Notes under the pieces: generated by a model | Database searches by the model: none | What the model was told of the DNA's origin: nothing | Seen by the model: only the letters and a program-made list of their open reading frames with translations | Assembly: GCA_003956705.1 (NCBI GenBank) | Contig: QZCP01000001.1 | Span: 586,954 to 650,953 of the forward strand | Direction: 5' to 3' | Source: Brevipalpus yothersi | Lineage: Eukaryota; Arthropoda; Arachnida; Trombidiformes; Tenuipalpidae | Length of the DNA stretch: 64,000 bases | Shown: positions 12,577 through 24,152 of the stretch, in pieces | How positions within the stretch are numbered: position 1 is the first letter of the stretch | How the letters are laid out: each line of letters opens with the position of its first letter | Made by a program: the position numbers and the translations under genes

Positions 12577-13194
12577 ATGTTTCGCAATATATCACGATTG
12601 AATAGAGTTTTGTGTCAAGTAAGACACAAATCTAATGTGGCCAAAGACAAGACACCAGCAGCAACCGTAACAGGTGCCCTGATTGAGCCTCTGAAAACTG
12701 GTACCAATAGTAAGTATTGAGGGAATTTAAGTGTGAATTTTATTAATATCATGAGCGATTCGATTGCCTCTGTATTGATGCATGAAATTTTCTTACCTTT
12801 TGATAGAACCTTTTGGAAATCCTGATGGTATGGAACATTCTGTTGGTTATCTTAAAGCGGAAATAATGCTCGGTGAGATGGGTATACTGGTGAGTATTTG
12901 GATGTTTTAGTGTTATGGACATGTATATTGAGTGATGATTTCTCTCCTCAGGATCCATTCTTTGCCCAATGTTACCACAGTCAAGATGGTGTTGGCACGA
13001 AAGAAAATCCTCATATTGTTCCAATTCTAAAAGGCGATGATGAGCGTTTCGTTGCCTGCGTATGTGAACCAGATCAAACGTACCTCTGTTATCATCCAAT
13101 CGAACCAGATTTGCAAATAAGATGTGAATGTGGTATTTGGTTCAAAGGCGTAGAGGTTCCTCATCCGTTTGAGTGGTTACCAAGGATGATTTGA
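12577..13194 (+). CDS. COX5B: cytochrome c oxidase subunit 5B, mitochondrial
   Basis: Exons 12577-12709, 12807-12889 and 12952-13194 join in frame to 152 residues. The N-terminus MFRNISRLNRVLCQVRHK is basic, rich in Ser/Asn and lacks acids, as expected for a mitochondrial presequence. The core has GYLKAEIMLGEMGILDPFF followed by the zinc-binding region: a CxC pair (VACVCEP) and a second pair (RCECGIWFKGVE). The protein is a nuclear-encoded peripheral subunit of complex IV on the matrix side and binds structural zinc. The second cysteine pair is CxC here, while mammals have CxxC. Introns are 97 and 62 bp. The AATAAA poly(A) signal is at 13260-13265. The sequence just downstream is duplicated near 38.6 kb. 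Confidence 0.94.
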
Positions 13195-13254
13195 AGTACC
13201 CCAGTATCCAGATTGAATATATTAGACCAGTGTTAGGTTTCGTTTTGAGTTATA

Positions 13255-13730
13255 AAGGAAATAAAACTCATTCTTTAAAAGTGAGCTACAAAGAATAGCT
13301 AATTACAGTTGCCATCTCCAAAAGAGTGAATATAGCCCTGTTTTCGGTTCCTTTCTGAGAAATATAAATTGTCTCAAAAATATACAAGATAAGCTAAACA
13401 CTCCTCTATGTTGATGGAGAGAGGTGAAATAATAAGCTCGAAACCGCTAAGATTCGGTTGATTGTCACTCTTCTCCCAAGTATACTGGCCAGTGATTCTT
13501 GATCTTCTCTCCCTCATTGAATGTCTATGATGAACCCTACATTTGATCTGTGTTCTTTTTGGAAAGCAGTAAATGTTCAGACTGTACAGTTGACTTCAGT
13601 ATTTATTCGCAAAAAATTGGTACTCCCTCGCTCCAAAATGTAGCTCTAGGATGGAGTGAGTCGAGGCTCTTTGCTCGAAAGTTTCGAGTCAAAACAGTCG
13701 TTATCGGTAAGCTCAGCTCCTGAATCTTGA
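13255..13730. repeat. COX5B 3' flank, copy 1 of a duplicated segment
   Basis: This stretch, starting around the COX5B poly(A) signal, recurs at about 38556-39040. Shared landmarks include AAGTGAGCTACAAAGAAT, CGAAACCGCTAAGATTCGGT and GTCGAGGCTCTTTGCTCGAA. The two copies look roughly 85-90 percent identical by eye, with small indels. It is non-coding in both places. Confidence 0.85.
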
Positions 13731-13739
13731 AATCAAGTT

Positions 13740-14480
13740 CCTCTAAGTTTCAGCATATGATCGTTCCTCCAGTTCGTAATGAATCCAGCGATCAATCGCC
13801 TCCGTTGATCCAATGAGTACGGAGGCTGTGAAGGGGTTAGATAGGAGCGAGAGTCACAAGGGAGCTCATCTTCATCACCGACAGGCATTTCGGCTTTTGA
13901 TTTATCATCTCCATCAGCTTCGTCTAGCATTGTAGAGTCTGTTATCGTCGTCCCCATTCACATATTCACCGGAAGCTTCAGCTCTTGATTGGCATGTTCC
14001 GTTTGCACGAAAACATGGTCTGAGAAGAATGTCCGCTGACAAAAGCAATGTTGCTTATCAGATGCAGAAATTGATGAGCCAAAGTAATTAGCAGCAGAGT
14101 TTAAAACAAAAGGAAAGATACTATAAGGGACAAGATCAGATTCGAAATATGCTCATGAATATACAAGGGTATATTGCTCAGATAATCCAACAGGAATTGG
14201 CATCTTACAAGCTTGTAGCTTCTTAGCAAGCTTAATTACAGTCCGATGTATCAGTACGTTCTACTCCTGACAATCTACCAGCTGCACATTCTGTATCTAC
14301 CTCAGTTCCGTCATCCTATTCACCCAACTATCAGTCACAATCGATTTATTATCATTCTTCCAGTAAGGCCTCCGATTAACCAAAAACACTATCAGCATCA
14401 GAAAGCTGAACATTCTGATATGTCCAGGGAAGACTTTGGATTGATCAGCAATCCAGTGAAGCATATGATTGTGGTTCTAG
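13740..14480 (+). pseudogene. decayed copy A of the Ser-rich gene last exon
   Basis: From about 13955 the sequence follows the last exon of the gene at 32833-36891 (region 36315-36790), with the same EASALDWHVPFARKHGLRR and MSADKSN coding order. It is broken: TAG replaces CAG at 14089-14091, an insertion with further stops lies near 14200-14230, and a TAA follows the GCC TCC GAT stretch near 14376. No promoter, signal-peptide exon or splice acceptor is present. Before 13955 come scrambled pieces, including one at 13752-13795 that resembles the far 3' end of the intact exon, so the copy is rearranged as well as truncated. It sits directly upstream of histone H4 copy A. Confidence 0.85.
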
Positions 14481-14599
14481 TTTAGATTCCAATTGATTGA
14501 AGAACTTGAATGGAATTGTATTCATTAGTTTGATTTAATTTCACTTGACATTTAAATCAGGAATCTCTTTCCGACAATCTCGTTAGCTTAAAGCCGGCC

Positions 14600-14745
14600 A
14601 ACAGCTTTGTTATCCATGGGTAACCATAGCAATACGCGCGCATACAAAATGGCCTCATGTGATTGGCTGAAATCGAAAGCGAACGAGAACGAAAACTCAT
14701 TGAGTTCTCGTTGCGTTCGCTTATTTTGTGACCTACTATATAAAG
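14600..14745 (+). promoter_or_regulatory. histone H4 copy A promoter
   Basis: In order: an RFX X-box-like site (GTAACC-AT-AGCAAT, 14620-14633), CGCGCG, a reverse CCAAT box (ATTGG, 14662-14666), an imperfect palindrome starting GCGAACGAGAAC and ending CTCGTTGCGTTCGC (14679-14720), and a TATATAAA box (14737-14744), about 105 bp before the start codon. The same order occurs upstream of copies B and C, which supports function. The factor names are inferred from motif shape only. Confidence 0.75.
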
Positions 14746-14840
14746 CAAAACTCATTCATTTACATTTCATCATCCGCTTTTACGGTCTCTTTTATCTCAG
14801 TAAATTTTGAATCTTTTAACAGTTCAATTAAAAACTCTAA

Positions 14841-15161
<321 letters not shown>

Positions 15162-15209
15162 GCGATTGTTATACACATCTCTTGGTCCATCGACTACCAA
15201 TTTGAAAAC

Positions 15210-15225
15210 GGCCTTTTTCAAGGCC
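15210..15225 (+). terminator. histone mRNA 3' stem-loop, H4 copy A
   Basis: GGCCTT-TTTC-AAGGCC forms a 6-bp stem with a 4-nt loop, followed by AACCA, the cleavage context of replication-dependent histone mRNAs. A purine-rich GAAAAAGAG lies about 14 nt downstream, in the position of the histone downstream element that pairs with U7 snRNA. Confidence 0.95.
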
Positions 15226-15484
15226 AACCATTTTTATGTGAAAAAGAGTAATTGCTTTTATTGAGCTCACTACGAAGAATTTATCTGATTTGTTTCTCTT
15301 TCATTCAAATAGTCATCTATTTAATAAACAGACGTTGTTCTATTTAAAGCTAATTTTCATTTCGATGTCGACTCTATGTGAGTACTAGGCTTCTCCAAAA
15401 CATGATCGGGTCCATCAGCTACCCTAATAGATCACCGTGTGTCGAATCCTATTCAGATATTCTAAAGCAACAATGCAGAGTTTA

Positions 15485-16621
15485 CTATAAACAATCATTT
15501 TTGTTATTGAAATGAGGTAAAATTACAAGCTCTTGAGTTTTAGCTTTACTCAAAAATCCATTGTTAAAATCAAGAGCACTCATCTTTCTATGATTTTTGG
15601 GACCTAATGTTTTGAAAGCCACCCAATTCTGGTCTTTACATTTTACACATAAAGCTCCTAAACGTTTATTATACATACATAGTCCAGGTTGATTGATAAT
15701 TTGGCCATAAATTGACAACTCAGCGCGAGGCCAATTAAGAGAAGACGATTCTTGAAAGTCAATCATATCGTACAGCCGCAAAGTTTGAGCATCAATCCAC
15801 TTGGTATGGAGAGGTAGAATACCATCAAGAGCTCTGAATTTACGATCAACCTCAATGGCAGTTAATAATCCCCAATCAATGAAGCTATCCTCTGATTTCA
15901 ATTTTTTAGCATAGCAGCTTCCTTTCTTTTCTTGAGGATGTGCGTTCCGTAAATGATGTTGAAGATTTTCGATGCATTCTAATAATAATTGAGCTCCTAA
16001 ATTGCCTAATTTATTGACTAGTTCTTTGGTTTTTGTGCATTCAGAGAGAGGATAAGATACTTTCATTAGAACATCTCCAATGTCAAACTTATCGGGTTTA
16101 ATGGTAACGATCGTTACACCAGTCTCTTTATCACCAGCCATAATGGCCCTTGGAATTGGAGTACTTCCTCTCCAGCGAGGCAATAAACTTGGATGAACAT
16201 TAATCATACCATGCTTACATGATTGGATCGAATCTCTGTCTATTAATTCACCAAAAGATACCACAATTCCTAGATCGAATTCAGAACTTTTCAATCGGTA
16301 CGGCCAATGATGATGCTCCAGACTTATTTCTTTGGAAAATTTGTCAATCAGTGTTCGAGGCTAAAATTTATCAAAGAATTGAAATCACCACTATTAGGGA
16401 AGGTTAACCATTAACCAATCTCTTACCTTTGTAATAACTTCAAGTTTGGTAATGAGATCTTTTTCATCACGATGAGTAACAAGAGATTTCAGGCTCAACA
16501 AACTGAATTCATCTGATCCATAAAAGATGAGTGACAAACTACGAGAATGGTTCAGTGAAAGTAAACCATGTTGATGACAACATCTAAATTTGCACAATAG
16601 TAGTTTTAATCTGTTTTTCAT
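15485..16621 (-). CDS. MTFMT: methionyl-tRNA formyltransferase, mitochondrial
   Basis: Exons 16621-16427 and 16360-15485 (66-bp intron, phase 0) give 356 residues; human MTFMT has 389. The N-terminus MKNRLKLLLCKFRCCHQHG is basic and could be a mitochondrial presequence. An ATG about 75 nt further upstream in frame is also possible. The formyltransferase core is clear: LSLIFYGSDEFSLLSLKSL (first strand), then GMINVHPSLLPRWRGSTPIP with the catalytic Asn and His (NxH), GVTIVTI, and DIGDVL with the catalytic Asp. The C-terminal OB-like domain ends at the stop. It formylates initiator Met-tRNA for mitochondrial translation. It converges on H4 copy A, their stop codons being 323 bp apart. A broken copy of its 3' end lies at 38280-38548. 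Confidence 0.92.
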
Positions 16622-17313
16622 AGGATTTGATAAAAAATAAACTGATTTCAAAAATCTGTAAGATTTGAACCAAAAGCAGTTCACTTCCATGTGCTCGGTT
16701 GTTGGTAAACAATCACAACTGCGGCTGTTCTTGATGCACTCCGAACTGCAAGTAGACAGCATCCATTCAATCAAGCAGAATTTCGATTAACTGACAACCC
16801 ATCACGAATTCATCAGATGATCCCGATTCTGGAACTATAATAAGCACAATATATGCATACCATAGATTAAGAGAGATGCATTTGGATATACATGCATCTT
16901 GGAGATTTTGGAAGCATCAACGGAGAATTCTTGCAGATAAAATCGGGAGCTCATTTGCCGGTGATGGGTCCGTCGAAACGTTGAAGAGAGATTGATTAAC
17001 ATATTCTGAAAATACTTGGAATTTTATAGAATCAAATTGTCGTCATTTTCCTGCCCTCTATCTCTTTCTCTCTTTCGATGTTGATTGGCCTATTTTATCA
17101 ATTATCGAATTGATTTTTTCTTCTCACAATTTTTTTTGTCAGCCGTGATGGCTTCAAATCATAGCTGTTACCTTCAATGAAACTTCCAGACTGCATGTTA
17201 GTTTTGAGGACAGGGCTGTGCTTCTCTTTACCATCGATACAATTATTCTATTAATGAAGAGAATGATGAAATTTGAACTGTGAACTTTTACCATCATTTT
17301 TCATTCAAATTAG
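16622..17313. other. intergenic, weak coding hints
   Basis: Upstream of the formyltransferase. A 39-codon plus-strand frame begins with ATG at 16876. A frame ending at 17196 just before GTTAGT could be an upstream exon of the candidate below, but an in-frame TGA at 17146-17148 and the lack of a good acceptor make this unsafe. Confidence 0.3.
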
Positions 17314-17531
17314 ATTGAGAGGGTGGGCCAGAAACAAGACTGCCGTAAGGAATGCAAATTAGAACATCTGATGTCTGATTTCAAATCTATCCAATTCGTC
17401 GATGTAAAGGTGAGAATTTTCGAAAAATACTACCTCCAAAGAGGTTCAATCCGATGATCCTCTCTTTCCAACAACAGTTTGAGAATTCGGATAACTTTTG
17501 TAGAAGATGGCGAGCTGTTTTCAAATATTAG
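17314..17531 (+). CDS. two candidate 3' exons of an unrecognised gene
   Basis: A 96-nt open segment (17314-17409) is flanked by a TTTTTCATTCAAATTAG acceptor and a GTGAGA donor. After a 68-bp gap with a TTTCCAACAACAG acceptor, a second open segment (17478-17531) ends in TAG. Both are in phase 0, giving IERVGQKQDCRKECKLEHLM...DVK joined to FENSDNFCRRWRAVFKY. The composition (four cysteines, charged and aromatic residues) looks like real protein, and intron size matches the neighbours. I do not recognise the family and could not place upstream exons with confidence. It could be chance. Confidence 0.35.
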
Positions 17532-19149
17532 TTATGAAACAGAAAGATATTCGTGAAAAGATTGAAGGTCAGCTAAGACAATTCGACACTTTTCAAATGA
17601 TCAGTTTTAACAAAGCATTGAGAAGCTATCATTCGTTTCGGTGGCCAAAATGTTATTATTTTGTTTGTCACGGTGACTATGAGAAGCAATCATCTTCGGT
17701 TGGGAACAAAGAATTTTTCAGACCTTGAAATGAAGACGAAAGAATTTGATGATAACGAATCAATATTTTTCCTCACAATCAATCGAATATCCACTCACTT
17801 ATCAACCCTCACTTTCTCTTCCCATTTCAGAGCTATTACATGAAGGCTAAAATCATTGGTTAAAATTACCTACTCCTTCCGGTTACTTCATTAGTCACGA
17901 CCTTTAATAACATCACCAGCAAGACACGAAGATAATGATCTGTTTCGTGTTTGAGTGTGAATACGCATATTAGTGTACTATATATTCAATGATATCATGG
18001 TGGTACTACCAAGCTTGTATTCTTGTAAGATTTCAAACCCATTAACCTCGTGACCACGATGAACGTTTGAAATTCGAAAAGTACATGAACTCATTACCTA
18101 AGCAGCTTGATCTGTGTCGAAGTATCAAAATCAATAGACTAGGAGAAAGAAAGAAAGAAAGAAAGAGAGCGAGAGAGAGAGAGAATTGATTGAAAATGAA
18201 AGTAGATTTTGACCTTCATCGATCGCAAAAATGGAGCTAATCTTGAAATTGAAATTGACTCTAAGCAAGAGAACATGTAACCACCTTCTCCACAAGTTTC
18301 AATACACTTTTCATAGCATCTTTCGAATTGCTTTCTTTCAATTACTATTAGCTTATCGACTTATACAACTCTTCGATCACAGATTTCATGGAATAGAGAA
18401 GGAGAAAGAAAATTTTATTTCATGCCATAAAAAGGATAAATTTCTTTTATTTTATCATGAAATATTTATCTGAGATCTAAAATTTACACAATTCTCACAA
18501 ATCTTTGCTTCTCTCAAGACTACGTTTAGATTTTGTTTGTGTGTTTTAAGTCATCTCTTGATCTGCCTTCTCACTTGAAGCTTTTCATGATCAGCATATA
18601 TAACTGATTAATGGTAGGCAATAAAAATATGAGTCAATTGTTCTCATTTGCTCTCAAATTGAAATATTTTTCCATCTCTCTAAATTGTCATCATTCACCG
18701 AGACTGAGCTCGTAAAGCTGTTATCAGCTCATTTGAATGAAGTTGACTTTTCGTTAACTCATCAATCGTCAGTAAATGAATAAGGTTAATCATTAGTAGC
18801 CGGATGCTTTGTGATTCAAATTTTTTGATCCATCTTTGTGGTTAACAATACAAATCATTTCGATTCTTCAAACGTTATCGATCAAATTCAATTGAATCTC
18901 ACATCTCTTCACCTTATCACAATCGAATTGATCCAATCTTATTCATCTACCATTAATCTCAACTCATTCTTTGAATGGTCAGTGTCTCACTACTACTAAT
19001 TGATTACAAAAGTTCACTAACAGTGTTCCCTCCATCCACAATTTCATCCATATCAAGCGTTCTTGATCGATTCAGTGAAAACATTAACGCTATAAATCCA
19101 CTTCCGGACGTTGATGGTACATCTTCGGTGTTGTCATTAGGCATCTTCG

Positions 19150-19189
<40 letters not shown>

Positions 19190-19866
19190 AATTCAATCAT
19201 TTGGACACTCTCAACTAACTAAAGTGGCTCTCTTCTGAAAATAAAAGGATTTAAAGGATAAAGTCAGTGTGTTGATCAGTTGAGGCAAGATGAAGAAGCA
19301 AATCAACTCATCTCGCACGTTCATCTGACGTATATCAAGACGCATTGAACTGCGATCCCATCAAGCACTTGTGGTGCTCTGAGGCCACGCATCGCTCGAA
19401 GGTACGCTTGAAAGTCGCTTATCTCGAGAAAACTTAAAAATGACCTCAACCAAATCGTATAGCCACCAAGAGGATGGAGAGATTTAAATTATCTTCTCAA
19501 GATGGACACTCTCTCTTTCTCCCCATCTTCCTCTCTTTCTATTTCTCTTTCTTTCGCTTGTAGTCGAACATTCTTTTCATGTCCCTTGTCCAGGCCAGTT
19601 TAATATTTTCCTGGTAGATGAACACCGGTTCTTTTTGTCCTTTTTGTTTTGTTTGTGCAAACTCGATTTTCTCTCATTTTAAACGCTCTCTACTTCTCAC
19701 CCTATCACATTCATTCATTTCACTTTCTTGTCCACCAGAATCAGCGCCAATCAAACACATCAATAATTAATAGGTGTTAATGGTTACCATTTCGATATTC
19801 AATCAGATTTTAAGCCTACTATGATTCTTGTTATGCGATTCATTTGAGCCCCTCTTCCGCCTTCCT

Positions 19867-19927
<61 letters not shown>

Positions 19928-20328
19928 GCCATCATCTTTGTCATCCACTTCATCAGTTCCACTTCCTCCCACTTACCTCCTCTCTCTCCCTATCTCTATC
20001 TCTATCTCTTTCTCTTTCTCTCTCTTGTGTTCTCACTTACGTTTGCGGTTTGTGAACTCATCTCGAGCTGCGAACTTACTTCGAGTGGCTCAGTCGAAGT
20101 CGAAGAAAAACGAAGTGAAGACAGTGACGATCAGCCCAACGCAAGCCATTGTTGGCAAGTGAATTCTCTTCGCTTCGATCTGGACTTCAATCTCAATACT
20201 TCACGGATGATCGCAGTTCCAATCATTCACAGAGTTGGGCTCATTGCAACCAGTGGAGGGTTGATCCAGTGTATCAAGAGACATTTTTTTACTCATCATT
20301 CTTTATCCATATCAATCAACTCATCACG
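17532..20328. other. long intergenic / 5' region of the ENPP6-like gene
   Basis: About 2.8 kb with no recognised gene. It is rich in pyrimidine microsatellites at 19154-19187, 19870-19920 and, imperfectly, 19979-20029. The last 250 bp before 20329 is presumably the 5' untranslated region of the ENPP6-like gene. Confidence 0.5.
19870..19920. repeat. (CT)n microsatellite
   Basis: About 25 uninterrupted CT units, followed within 60 bp by a second imperfect TCTCTCTCCC/TATCTC tract. It lies about 400 bp upstream of the ENPP6-like start codon. Confidence 0.95.
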
Positions 20329-23300
20329 ATGCGGACCATTTTACTCATCAATTGTGCTGTGATAACTTTTCTCTCACTACTCAGTGCTTACAAGTGTGTG
20401 CCTACCTCAAAATCTGGCCCAAAATCATCCAAAACTTCTTCACAATCGAAGCAAAAATTAATTTTAATTCTTGCTGATGGAGTTCGTTATGATTATATCA
20501 ATGATCCAACTTTAAAAGGCTTCAAGCGAATGGCGCGGACTGGAGTTCGAGCTGAATATGTTAGACCAATATTTCCATCCAACTCATACCCAAATTGGTA
20601 CACTATCGTCACAGGTAAGAGATTTTAGCATCATCATTCATCTTTCGTATGACCGTGAAATTCTCATCTTAAGCGTCTTTGTGAAAAATGGTCATTGCCA
20701 CATTCTAGAGGACTAGTCCTTGTTGGAGCTTGTAGGACAAATGATTTATAACCAGAGGAATGTGTTTCGATTTTGTCAAAATTTTTCCTCTGGTTTCTTC
20801 AAAAAAATCAGGCCCAAAATTTTTGCTGTTCGCCCGATTGAGTGTTTGAAGGGAAATTCTTCCGAGTGTTTGAATGCTGTTTTTGGCCAGATGAATAGCA
20901 AATTAACTTCAATCATTCAGTAATTCAGTCAAAATGTGCCCACTTATGCATGAAACGGTAGAGTTATGATTTAAGACGACAAGGTTATTCATTATTTCAT
21001 TATTTATTTTAAATTCTATGAAAAGAGCCGTTTTTGTTGCTCTATTTGTCTCATTATCTTTCACTTTATTTCTCTTTTCATGCTTTGGTGTGTATAGTTA
21101 TTTTTTTGCATTGACATTCATTTGACAAAATCATTTGAATCAAATGTGTCTATCATTTTTAGTTCATTCGCTCGTGTAAGCATGAGGTCAGAGGAGAAGC
21201 AATTCCAGAAAAAAACTTTGTTGAACTTGTGCTATGTCTGTCAATCTGGTGTGTTGAAAATTATTCTGTTGATTAATAGCTGAGAAAAATGCTGTTAAAG
21301 GCCATGAACATCCTGGCAGAGGTCATAGCGAACAATGTCTCCAGGCATTAATAATCTCTAACATTCCGCTTTATGACCACTTTTGACGGTGATTGTGTAG
21401 AAGGAAATATTCATGCACACTTCGACGATAAGTTTCATTAATTTTTAACTTTGAGCTGGAAAAAATCTCATCATCACAGTTGTAGTATGATGAGAGTGGT
21501 CAAAGATTTCCATGGAAAATGAGAAAATGATGAGCATGATGATGATATCGGACAAGAATTCCTGATAAGCCGTTCAAATAGTTCCAATATCATATTGAAT
21601 CTTCATGTCCCTGAACTGGTGTGAATCATTCTCATTGAACAGTACTTGCTGGCAGCATGTAATATTCCATTACAGTGGGGAAAGTTTGAATCATTGCACA
21701 AGTCTTGTTCATTGAGTCCAAGGAAAAGACATAAGTAATTTTTTCGTGAGTGTGTGTGAATGAAAGTCATTTTAAAATGGAGATGATTATAATGTTTATT
21801 CGCGAGATGATAATTGAGCTTCAAAAGTATATATCTGTCCCGTGATTTCGAAAAACTTTAATGATTCTTCTCTAGTCTAAATTGAACAAGCAACTTTCCA
21901 TTCCGAATATCTTGATTGACAAATTTTTTTTTTTCGAAAAATTTTCTATAACTTTCAACTAAGTATAATTAATTCGACTGTTGAGGATTGTCACATAAAT
22001 AGAACATGATTTGAAATTTTACTTTGAAAATCCACACCTAATTGTAGAAACACACAGGGTTGTAAAATAGCCACTTTCATGAATTCGGATAAGATCTTGA
22101 CAGAAGTTTGAGTTGTGATTCTTCCAATTATCTCTCCACATCATTGAAAAGAAAATCAATCAGATCCTCAATAAGCTCCATGTCGTGATTGATATTGACT
22201 TTGATTGGGGGCCTTAATAAGAAAAGGATCACAAAAATCATGAATTCCCTAGAAGCTCTGATGTCATCAAAGGATATGGCAGGTATCATTTTAGCCTCAT
22301 ATTATGCGATCAAGAAAAATATTAAATGTCCTGAATCAATATCTTGAAACTGGATTTTCTCTGATTTTTATGGAATCTCGGTTGAACAGCAACTCGAAAC
22401 AATATAAGTTGCTGAAAATATATATGGAAGAGTAGATTCATAGAATCAAAGCCCTAACAGTGAACTAACAAACCAGCACTTGGTGAAACAAAAAAAACTG
22501 AGTGGAATGACTTGAGATCACTAGAGAATGTATAATATGCCAACATTCATCTCATCGTTTGCTGTTTGAGCCCTTCTTTTACATGATCTGGAATATTCTT
22601 ACAAATTGTCTGATTTGCTTCTTCCGAGTGGGCTGCTAGAATTCCTCCGGTATTTGGAAACTCTGCATCCTTATGATAGAGTATCTCATTCCCATAAATA
22701 TCTGTCATTCGACCACCAAGTGAGTGTAGGATTGCTTGAGGAGCACATGTATCCCATTTTTTGGTACCAGGACTGGGGTACACATAGGCATGAGCTTTGC
22801 CTTCGATCACGTACAGAACTTTATTGCCAGCACCACCAATTCGTACCTCAGTTGTTGGTTTGAGGGCAAGAAGGGTGTCATCAACTAATTTACTACGATG
22901 TGATCGGGTTGTTACTATCACTGGACCATTAGCAGGTGGATCTCGTTTCTCGATGCCAAATCCTCCAAGTCCAACAATGCCCCACATCGTTCTTCCCAGA
23001 TTGAATGGATCTTTTCCCACCTGAGAAATGATAAATATGAAGAACATATTGGAACAGCTGTCAGTGCAAAGTATGTGTTGGCATCAACTCACCTCATATT
23101 GATAATAAGGTTGATGGATAACACCAGAAACTGGCTCACCATTAATCGCTATTCCAATCAAGATTGTAACCTCTTCAAGCAAACCTAATTAACCAAACAT
23201 GAATAGATGGGTTTTTCTCCATGAAATATTCTTAATTGTCTGAACAGAGACACATAGCTAAATTAACATTTACCTTGAGCAAACTCTCTGGTTCCATCCA

Positions 23301-24082
23301 ATGGATCTACCCAAACGACAATATCCTCTTCTTTAATGGATTGAAAGCGAGCTGGACACTCATGGGACAATACTGTTGAATCTAAATCTTGACATATACC
23401 ATCCTGCTCGGGATCATTGGGGTCTAATTCCTTTATATTCACGAGAACGAGAATCGCAACAATAGTGTGTGTGTGAGAAAATTCATCGGGAAACAATTGA
23501 ACAGTTTCTCTCAGTTGGCATTCATGATCAATCGTTGTAATCGTTCACCATTTGAGTAGAAGAACAATCGGTCAATGACTATCATACTTTTCACTTACTT
23601 CTTCGCCAATAATGGTAATTTTGGGGAAACCTTTGGATAGAGAAGCAACTATGCATCGTTGTGCTCGTCGATCGGCTTCAGTTGAGAAATCATCAACACC
23701 CTGTCAATTTTATGAAGAAGAAGGACAGGATGGACATCAGTTGACCAGAGCAAGTGTGTGTGTGTGTGTGTGTGTGTGTTTATCGTTTGAGTATGATAAT
23801 TATCACAACTTACCTTTTCAATTCTGCCAAGGTTTGCTGGACCTTTGTTAAGCACATTTTTAACAATAAGACCAGCTCTTTTGGCCACACAAACAGAGGC
23901 TGATACAAGCCTTACCAAAGTTGGTATATTAGCAGTGGACATTATCGAGTTTTGGGTCACCTTGCTACACAAGTAACGGAAAAGGATGAAGATTCCAAAA
24001 AGTCAGTCACCAAGAGCAAAGGAAGACTTTTAAGCACAACAATTTTGCTCCTGAATTCGGATCGATATCAGGAGCAAGCAAG

Positions 24083-24152
<70 letters not shown>

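Noticed and set aside
19844..20362. A 172-codon frame rich in Ser-Leu upstream of the ENPP6-like start
   Set aside because: Its length comes from translating CT microsatellites. It overlaps the ENPP6-like signal-peptide exon in another frame.
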